Origin: Prevotellaceae bacterium
GTDB taxonomy: Bacteria; Bacteroidota; Bacteroidia; Bacteroidales; UBA932
Length of the DNA: 5,397 bases
Direction: 5' to 3'
NCBI GenBank assembly: GCA_031289995.1
Contig: JAITOI010000152.1
Location: 1-5,397, forward strand
The translations under genes and the position numbers were made by a program. Below the pieces are notes generated by a model. The model was not told the origin of the DNA. It saw nothing but the letters and a program-made list of their open reading frames with translations, and did not search any database. Of this stretch, positions 1-5,397 are shown piece by piece; positions within the stretch are counted from its first letter, which is position 1, and every line of letters starts with the position of its first letter.

Positions 1-3000
1 TCATTTCAAAAGTGTAATTGCCATAAGCCCCACCACCACCTCGTTTGAGAGCGTCTTCAGGCCGAATGTTTTCAAGGTTTTACGGGGGTTGAGCGGCAGG
101 TCGAGGATGATGCCCGCGCCGCCGTCAATGCGCCGGCTCATCACCGTTGTGCCGCCCATGTCGCCGCCGGTAAGGTTGCCAATGCGGAGGTCAGCGCCAA
201 GGTCGCGCGACACAAGGCCGGTCTTGAGGTGCACGCGGTAGGGTCGCGGCTCGCGGAGGCGGAAGGCGTGGCCGTCGGCAAAGTAGTCTTGCTCGATGGG
301 CGCCCAATTGTCGGGTGGCGTGAGCAGTAGGCTGTCGCGGCTTCCGTCGGTGTAGTCGAACCACAGCATAGCGTTGGCAATGTGGCACTGCATGGGGTTT
401 GTGGTGCCCACCAAAAGCAAGTAGCCGTGCGATGCGCTGCCGTTTATGGGCATGGTAATTTCGTTCGGGTAGCTATCCCAGAGCGAGGTGAAGCACACAT
501 TTTTTTCGCCTTGCGCGATGCTGAAAGGCAAGCCCAGCGGCGTTTGTAGCGTTCCGTTGTGGGGCAGGGCACGTAGGGCGGAATCGTTCACCGTCGCCGT
601 TTCCAGCGGATGGCACCACTCGCCGATACCTTGCGTGGGCACTTGCAGCGTGGTGTAGGGCGAGCGCGGCGAAAGGTAGCGGTTGGAAAAGATGTCGGTA
701 ACGGATGCGTTGAGAATTTTATCGAGCGAGATGGGCGTGTGCGCTCCGCTGGATGCCTTTGCCGACGCGGGCTGCAGGGGCAATGCGGGAGTTGCGTTGA
801 CGGTAATTTCTACGGGCTGCCACCAGCTCATTTCGCCCTGCGCCAGCTGCACAAACAGGGTACGAATTCCTCCCTCACCGGCAACTACACCGCTAATGCT
901 GTTGGATGTTTTGCGCGGCGAAGCCAAAACGCCTTGCGGGTCGTGCAGCTCTTTCAGCTCGTTTTGGGTGGACAAATTCCAAGCCTCGCCAACACTTGCC
1001 AAGCCTTTGCCGACGGGCGTTTGCAGAGGTTTACCACCCCACTCTATTTCGACCCGAACAGCTGAGCTGGAGCTGGCAATTGTTGCCCCAATTTCTACCA
1101 GCGGGTAACCCACCGCATCGCCAACAAGCGTCCATTTGGCGGGCTTTCCGTCCACCTTCAGCGAGGCAATTCTATCGCTCTGCGCCTGCACCTGCAAGGC
1201 TACATGGAGGGAAGTTTTGGAAATCGTATATGCGTCCAACACCTTGCCGTTGCTCGCTTTCCGCTCGAATGCGTAGGCGACATCCGCCCTTTCTACCGCC
1301 GCCTTATTCCAGTCTTTTGGAAAGCCTGGGCGGATGACAACGCGGCGATGCAAGGCATCCGGCGTGATGCCGAACAAGCCCTCAACAATGGCCCGCGAGG
1401 CGATGCCGATGGGGTCGCCAAAGTCACGGTAGCACTCGCCTCGCGCCGCATCGTAAAAGCTGATTTGCCCGTAGTTTCCTGGGCTTGCGCCAAGGTACTG
1501 TCCGTCGAGAATGGCGCCCTTAAATATGCGAAACGCCTCGTCTGCCCTGCCCGCCTGCCAGTACGCCAGCGCGGTGTGGTAGGTTTCGGCAAACGCAACG
1601 TTGTTGATAGACCAAGCGTAGGGCATCCACGTCGAGGTCGAGAGCGCGTAAAACGTAGTATCCATCAGCCCTGCGGCGCGGATGGGTAGGTGCGGAATAA
1701 GCTCGTCAACGTAGCGCGTGGCCTGATAATTTTGGAACGGGTCGCCCAACCCTTCATCGATGGCGTGGTACACCGTCCACAGCGCAGCGCTGGTGTGCAC
1801 TCGTTTTGCGCCCATAAAGTCGACGTATTCCGCCCACCAACCTTTGCTACCGAGCCACAGCTTTTCGCTCACCGCCTTGCGGATTTTTTCGGCTTCGTCG
1901 GCGTATGGGCGAGGGTCTTTTCCCAGCATTTGCGCCAGCTCAGCAGCGGTTTTGTTGGCGTTGTAGTTGTAGGCCGATGAGTGGGTCACGCCGCCGCTGT
2001 TGTACTGCAAAGCGTCGCTTGCCCAGATGCAGCAGTAGGCATCGTAGAGGCCGTCGTTGTTGGGGTCGAAGTTGCGCTTTTCCCAAGCCAGATGGCTCTC
2101 CAGCACAGGCCAGAGCAGGCGCACGCGGGCGGTGTCGCCGTTGTAGCGGAAGTGCCAAAGCAGCTCGTCGATGTAGGCGAGATTCATGTCGTAGTGGTTC
2201 ATCACGTTGCTGCGATTGGGATAGCGGCTGATGTAGCCGTTGCTGTACATCGGCGTGCCCCACTTCTTGAGGGCGCGAGCAAAGTTCAGCGCGGTGTCCT
2301 GCGAGGGGTGAGGAATGCTGGGCGCAACGCTCGTTACCTGCGCGGCAGCATAGCCGTCAAAGTGAGTGCGGGCGCGGTCGTGCCAGCCGAGCACGTCGCC
2401 CACGTATGCCGCCCTCCAACCGGGCAACGGCATCCGCCATCCGATAGCTCCGTGCTGCCAAGCCGTGCCATCCCACACGCCGTCGGCGGCGACTGCTAAA
2501 GCTCCTCCAATGGGGTTGATGTAGGGGTCAGGCGTGCTTATCCGCAGGGCTTGCGCTGTCTTGCTTCGCGCCGCTTCGGATTGGGCAAAAACGGCAGGAA
2601 TTTTTTCGTAGGACAGCTCTACTTCATCCGACGAGGTATTTTGCAATGCAACGTAGTATTCGTGGCCTTGTTGCAGCGTCCATCTTAGCTCCAAAATATT
2701 TTCGGGAAGCACGTGCATGCTCGCTCCAAGCGGCGCCCAGCCTGACATGCGGAAGCTGCTGCTGCCGCTGGCAAACGCGAGCTCGAAGGCGTTGTTGCGA
2801 AGCGAGAACTTGTTGCCTACGCAATCTTCGGGCTTCAGCTCAAAGCAATTTGGCGGGTCAACGCCGAGGTCGCCGTTGCGCGAAAATTTCTTGCCGCTTG
2901 CTCCACCGTAGTGCATCATTACCTCCCGCTCAACCCAAGCTGGGCTTTGCTTGGAGAAGCTTGGAGGGATGCTGATTTTTATCACCAGGCCATCAGCCTC

Positions 3001-3387
3001 GCTCATCGCAAGCACGTCAACCCTCAATTTGCCGAACACAGAATCGCTCAACAAGTAGGTCATGCGACCCGGATTGTAGCGGGCTTCGACCTCGTCAAAC
3101 CCGCTCAGCCACTTGCTTTGCGAAGCGTTGGCAAGTCCGAGCTTGATGTTGCCACCCATACCGGGCAGGTAAAGTCCGAACTCCGGAAGGTCGCCCGCCT
3201 CAACGCGAAACGCAGTGTGCGAGCCGTACAGCGCACGGTTGAACTTGCGGTCGCCGTTGCGAATAACGTACTCTTCGCCTTCGGGATGGTAGCGCATTTG
3301 GCGCGGCTTGTTGTGCCAATACTGCGCCGACACAAGGATGGGGCACAGGATGAGAGGCAGGATGAAATGCAGGAAAGTCTTTTTCAT
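1..3387 (-). CDS. Exported DUF4450-family six-hairpin glycosidase-like protein
   Basis: Complete gene of 1128 residues ending in TGA at the left edge. Its likely role is hydrolysis of a plant or microbial glycan outside the cytoplasm; the substrate is unknown. Residues 1-21 form a Sec signal peptide (MKK, hydrophobic core, cleavage after VSA before QYW). Residues 22-265 match my memory of the DUF4450 domain (YWHNKPR, RFNRALYGS-like and DLPEFGLYLPGMGGN segments). Residues 280-685 look like an (alpha/alpha)6 barrel, with a GWR...Y..D..GWHDR segment (316-338), a calcium-loop-like DPNNDGLYD (441-449) followed by YCCIWASD, and an acidic RGECYRDFGDP segment (649-659). A barrel-closing beta domain follows (GLFGITPDAL, VIRPGFPKDW), then an Ig-like stretch (about 770-880) and a C-terminal beta module (about 884-1128). 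No type IX sorting domain is apparent. I chose ATG at 3387 over GTG at 3390 because ATG leads straight into a standard signal peptide. The family call is from remembered motifs; catalytic residues are not assigned. Confidence 0.88.
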   Translation of the reverse strand: MKKTFLHFILPLILCPILVSAQYWHNKPRQMRYHPEGEEYVIRNGDRKFNRALYGSHTAFRVEAGDLPEFGLYLPGMGGNIKLGLANASQSKWLSGFDEVEARYNPGRMTYLLSDSVFGKLRVDVLAMSEADGLVIKISIPPSFSKQSPAWVEREVMMHYGGASGKKFSRNGDLGVDPPNCFELKPEDCVGNKFSLRNNAFELAFASGSSSFRMSGWAPLGASMHVLPENILELRWTLQQGHEYYVALQNTSSDEVELSYEKIPAVFAQSEAARSKTAQALRISTPDPYINPIGGALAVAADGVWDGTAWQHGAIGWRMPLPGWRAAYVGDVLGWHDRARTHFDGYAAAQVTSVAPSIPHPSQDTALNFARALKKWGTPMYSNGYISRYPNRSNVMNHYDMNLAYIDELLWHFRYNGDTARVRLLWPVLESHLAWEKRNFDPNNDGLYDAYCCIWASDALQYNSGGVTHSSAYNYNANKTAAELAQMLGKDPRPYADEAEKIRKAVSEKLWLGSKGWWAEYVDFMGAKRVHTSAALWTVYHAIDEGLGDPFQNYQATRYVDELIPHLPIRAAGLMDTTFYALSTSTWMPYAWSINNVAFAETYHTALAYWQAGRADEAFRIFKGAILDGQYLGASPGNYGQISFYDAARGECYRDFGDPIGIASRAIVEGLFGITPDALHRRVVIRPGFPKDWNKAAVERADVAYAFERKASNGKVLDAYTISKTSLHVALQVQAQSDRIASLKVDGKPAKWTLVGDAVGYPLVEIGATIASSSSAVRVEIEWGGKPLQTPVGKGLASVGEAWNLSTQNELKELHDPQGVLASPRKTSNSISGVVAGEGGIRTLFVQLAQGEMSWWQPVEITVNATPALPLQPASAKASSGAHTPISLDKILNASVTDIFSNRYLSPRSPYTTLQVPTQGIGEWCHPLETATVNDSALRALPHNGTLQTPLGLPFSIAQGEKNVCFTSLWDSYPNEITMPINGSASHGYLLLVGTTNPMQCHIANAMLWFDYTDGSRDSLLLTPPDNWAPIEQDYFADGHAFRLREPRPYRVHLKTGLVSRDLGADLRIGNLTGGDMGGTTVMSRRIDGGAGIILDLPLNPRKTLKTFGLKTLSNEVVVGLMAITLLK
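3325..3387 (-). other. Sec signal peptide coding segment of the DUF4450 protein
   Basis: Encodes MKKTFLHFILPLILCPILVSA. It has two lysines after Met, a run of hydrophobic residues, and a small-x-small VSA cleavage site before QYWHNK. The cysteine at residue 15 lies inside the hydrophobic core in the context LILC-P, which is not a lipobox, so signal peptidase I processing and a soluble periplasmic or secreted product are expected rather than a lipoprotein. Confidence 0.8.
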
Positions 3388-3390
3388 CAC
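3385..3390 (-). promoter_or_regulatory. Stop-start overlap (TGATG) coupling the two genes
   Basis: On the minus strand the junction reads TTGCCGTGATGAAAAAG. The TGA ending the upstream gene (after K-L-P) shares its last base with the ATG of the downstream gene. A GTG three bases earlier is also in the downstream frame and would make a four-base GTGA overlap. There is no Shine-Dalgarno at the usual spacing: the nearest G-rich run (GGTGGG) is over 20 bases upstream, and the intervening bases are A/T-rich. This fits translation re-initiation or coupling and the SD-poor initiation known in Bacteroidota. No room exists for a separate promoter except inside the upstream gene, so the two are almost certainly one operon. 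Confidence 0.75.
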
Positions 3391-5397
3391 GGCAATTTTT
3401 CAAGATTTTCCCACCGCACATTCCAGCTGCCATCCTTAGGGAAGCCCGGATTTTCGACCGTGCAGCCGTCCCAACCCGCGCACATCATGGCAATGGCGGT
3501 GAGCAATCCGCCGTTGCCAGGGAGGTAAACACGCAGGCGACTGTCCTGATAGTTGTGGCCATTCACGAGGTAGGTGTTGGTGCGCTTGTCCATCAGCAGC
3601 GCGTCCACGGCCTGCTGCGGGTTGCCCATGCGGGCTGCGCACATGGCCACCATCGGGTAGTCCCAGCCCCATGTTTCGTTCCAATTCCACTTGTCCCAAA
3701 TCCAATTCAGCGTGTTCTGCATAATGCCATGCTCGAGCAGGCGGCTTTCGGGCAAGATGCCCACTGCGCCTAAGACTGCGGGGTGGTCGGAGGTGAAGCG
3801 AATGTCGGTGTAGGTGTCGAGCGCGTTTTCGGAGGCGAGGTAGAGCGAGTCTTTATGCGCCAGCGGCGAGAGCTTGTCCGCCACCTCGTCCCACTTCGCG
3901 TTGCGCGGCAGGCCTTGCCTTTCGCGCCACAGGTTGGCCGTTTTGAGCGCGTAGAGCCAGTACGAAACTTCGAGCGGAGGGTTCACCGTTTCCGAGGCAC
4001 GCAAGGTTTCCTGCGCCGCAATAATGCCCTTCAAAATGTAGCGGTCGCGCGCCGCATCGTAGTCGGCAAACGAGGCCATGAAAGCCGCCGTGGTGTCCAC
4101 CAAATGCGCGTAGCGCTTCACAAATTCGTCCGACGGATGGTTGCGGTACAGCAGCTCCAGCATGTAAATAATGTGCGGCTGCTGCCAGATGAGGAACGAG
4201 CCAACGCTCGACGGCGCTTCGGCTCCCGAGGGGTCGGTCATCTTCATCCAGCGTGCGCCAGCAAAGCCTTGCCGGGCGGCGATTTCGCGAGCTGTGGGCA
4301 AAACGGTTTCGTACCAATCCATGCTGCGAAGCAACAGCGAATCGTGGCGCCACAACGGGAAATGCGCGGCGTGCCACCACTGCATTTCGAGGTGAAATTT
4401 GCCGAACCAGCTGTTGTAGGTCAAGCCTGTTTCCTGCGGCGGATACATGCCCGCGCACTGAATGGCGAGCAGGTATTGCGACAGCACTACGCGACGCTCC
4501 AGCTCAGCTGCGCGAGGGTCGGTGCACGACGAAAAATCGACCACCCCACCCTGCTCCCAAAACCTTTGCCAGTGGGCGGCGGAGGCGGAGAAGACCTCTC
4601 CCTGAACCAGCTCTTTTTTGGTGGGTTGAAGGGCTGGTGCAAGCTCGCACACCAGCTCAAAATTATCCTCTTGCGGCGCAAGCGCAATGCGGTGTTGCGA
4701 CGACTGCACCGTCGCCCTACCTCGCCACGAAAGCTGCACGTAGTACACCGCGCTATCCAGCGTCCGCTTTAGCGTGAGCGAACTGTCGGTTTGGGTAAGG
4801 ATTTCGGTGTGGTGCCGGTCGGGTACATCCCAACGGCAGGCGTCGTCGGAGTGCTGGGCGGTGGGGTAAGGAAATCGCAGCGCAATTTTCAGCTTGCCCT
4901 TTGCGAACAGCGGCGAGGTTATGTGCGCCGACACCGCGTCCCGCTTGGGATGCACGGCGGTGAGCACGCGCACGCTGTCGCCGTCGAGCTCGAAGCGGCT
5001 GCTGATGCTGCCCGTCCACAAGTCGAGCCGCTGGCGGATGTTGCCAACATCTGCGGGCGACTGGATGCCCTCGAACCCAAGCAGACCAAGGTGCAGGCGG
5101 TGCGGGTTGGCGCGAAGGTAGCTCACCGCTTCGCGTGCACGTTCCTTGTCCTTAATCTGCACCGAGTACAACTCTTCGCGTCCGCGAAAGCTGTAGCTGC
5201 GCAAGGCTTCGGCGGGCTGATAGCCGTTTGTGTTCGGAAAGCTGTGCCATCCCCAGCTGCTCTGCGTGCCAAGCGGGACGCCGTTTGCGTACACATTGGG
5301 GAACGTTTGAAGACCGGTGGCATCCACCGTGAAGGCAAAGTTTCCGTTGCCCACGGAGAGCGATGAGAGGCTGTCGAATGCCGTAACCAGCGGCGAA
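3387..5397 (-). CDS. GH65-like six-hairpin glycosidase family protein, 5' end truncated by window
   Basis: Partial gene: the frame stays open to the right edge, giving 669 visible residues before TGA at 3389-3387. Residues are numbered from the first full codon at the edge. The first segment (SPLVT...VGNGNFAFTVDATGLQTFP, 2-33) is the family's conserved N-terminal beta-sandwich opening, so the GTG at 5354 is an internal Val and the true start lies outside; I expect only a short N-terminus with any signal peptide to be missing. The beta domain runs to about 265 and the (alpha/alpha)6 barrel to the end. Conserved-looking motifs are WFGKFHLEMQWWH (330-342), KMTDPSGAEAP and WQQPH (404-408), AAQE (460-463), NP..E..YW (472-480), NETWGWDYP (573-581), NGHNYQ (612-617) and LPGNGG (625-630). 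The Glu residues in FHLEM, AQE and NETWGWD are candidate catalytic residues, which is inference. It is probably a glycoside hydrolase acting with the downstream gene; a phosphorylase is possible, as GH65 includes phosphorylases. The substrate is unknown. Confidence 0.87.
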   Translation of the reverse strand, partial: SPLVTAFDSLSSLSVGNGNFAFTVDATGLQTFPNVYANGVPLGTQSSWGWHSFPNTNGYQPAEALRSYSFRGREELYSVQIKDKERAREAVSYLRANPHRLHLGLLGFEGIQSPADVGNIRQRLDLWTGSISSRFELDGDSVRVLTAVHPKRDAVSAHITSPLFAKGKLKIALRFPYPTAQHSDDACRWDVPDRHHTEILTQTDSSLTLKRTLDSAVYYVQLSWRGRATVQSSQHRIALAPQEDNFELVCELAPALQPTKKELVQGEVFSASAAHWQRFWEQGGVVDFSSCTDPRAAELERRVVLSQYLLAIQCAGMYPPQETGLTYNSWFGKFHLEMQWWHAAHFPLWRHDSLLLRSMDWYETVLPTAREIAARQGFAGARWMKMTDPSGAEAPSSVGSFLIWQQPHIIYMLELLYRNHPSDEFVKRYAHLVDTTAAFMASFADYDAARDRYILKGIIAAQETLRASETVNPPLEVSYWLYALKTANLWRERQGLPRNAKWDEVADKLSPLAHKDSLYLASENALDTYTDIRFTSDHPAVLGAVGILPESRLLEHGIMQNTLNWIWDKWNWNETWGWDYPMVAMCAARMGNPQQAVDALLMDKRTNTYLVNGHNYQDSRLRVYLPGNGGLLTAIAMMCAGWDGCTVENPGFPKDGSWNVRWENLEKLP

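Noticed and set aside
1..60. A type IX secretion sorting domain or a transcription terminator at the end of the DUF4450 gene.
   Set aside because: The protein ends in GLMAITLLK, part of its beta module, with no C-terminal sorting motif visible to me. The stop codon is the very first base triplet of the window, so any terminator lies outside.
610..2499. Several plus-strand open frames of about 100-170 codons (at 610, 1204, 1690 and 1981).
   Set aside because: All are codon-aligned antisense shadows of the DUF4450 gene with atypical Arg/Val/Ala-rich products and no domain I recognise.
3343..3345. Cys15 of the DUF4450 protein as a lipoprotein attachment site.
   Set aside because: The context LIL-C-P lacks the small residues a lipobox needs before Cys, and a good signal peptidase I site follows at VSA-QYW.
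2911..3528. A 205-codon plus-strand open frame spanning the gene junction.
   Set aside because: It is antisense to the signal peptide and the conserved N-terminal domain of the DUF4450 protein, has low-complexity composition and no independent support.
3783..4772. A 329-codon open frame on the plus strand opposite the upstream gene.
   Set aside because: It is aligned codon for codon with the minus-strand gene, so it stays open wherever that gene avoids TTA, CTA and TCA, which a GC-rich gene does. Its product is Arg/Val/His-rich with no recognisable domain, while the minus strand encodes a clear conserved enzyme.
5352..5354. GTG codon as start of the upstream gene.
   Set aside because: The frame continues open to the edge, and the residues before it (SPLVT...SLS) look like part of the family's conserved opening just before VGNG. 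A start here would cut the beta-sandwich and leave no export signal.

Overview
The window holds two long, tightly packed genes, both on the minus strand and read from right to left, and almost nothing else. The upstream gene (3387 to the right edge, 5' end cut off) encodes a GH65-like six-hairpin glycosidase family protein. The downstream gene (1..3387, complete) encodes an exported protein of about 1128 residues that I recognise as the DUF4450 family: an N-terminal beta domain, an (alpha/alpha)6 six-hairpin core, and a long C-terminal beta-rich region. The stop of the first gene and the start of the second share a base (TGATG), so the two are co-transcribed and probably translationally coupled. 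There is no intergenic gap of any size. No RNA gene, mobile element, repeat array, CRISPR, promoter or terminator is visible.

Organism: both protein families are, from family knowledge, typical of carbohydrate-degrading Bacteroidota (gut, soil and water). The start of the second gene has no Shine-Dalgarno sequence and an A-rich leader, which is usual for that phylum. The DNA is GC-rich by eye, with G/C favoured at third codon positions and few TTA, CTA or TCA codons, so this would be one of the higher-GC Bacteroidota lineages. I cannot name a genus.

Joint role (inference): two different six-hairpin proteins, at least one of them exported, made from one operon suggest successive steps in breaking down one complex glycan in the periplasm or at the outer membrane, as part of a polysaccharide-utilisation locus whose transporter and sensor genes lie outside the window. 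The substrate cannot be read from the sequence. The most interesting point is that this looks like a conserved, coupled pair of putative glycosidases for which I know no established activity, one with a large uncharacterised C-terminal region. I see no evidence for a more exotic system such as defence, a retroelement or a novel RNA.
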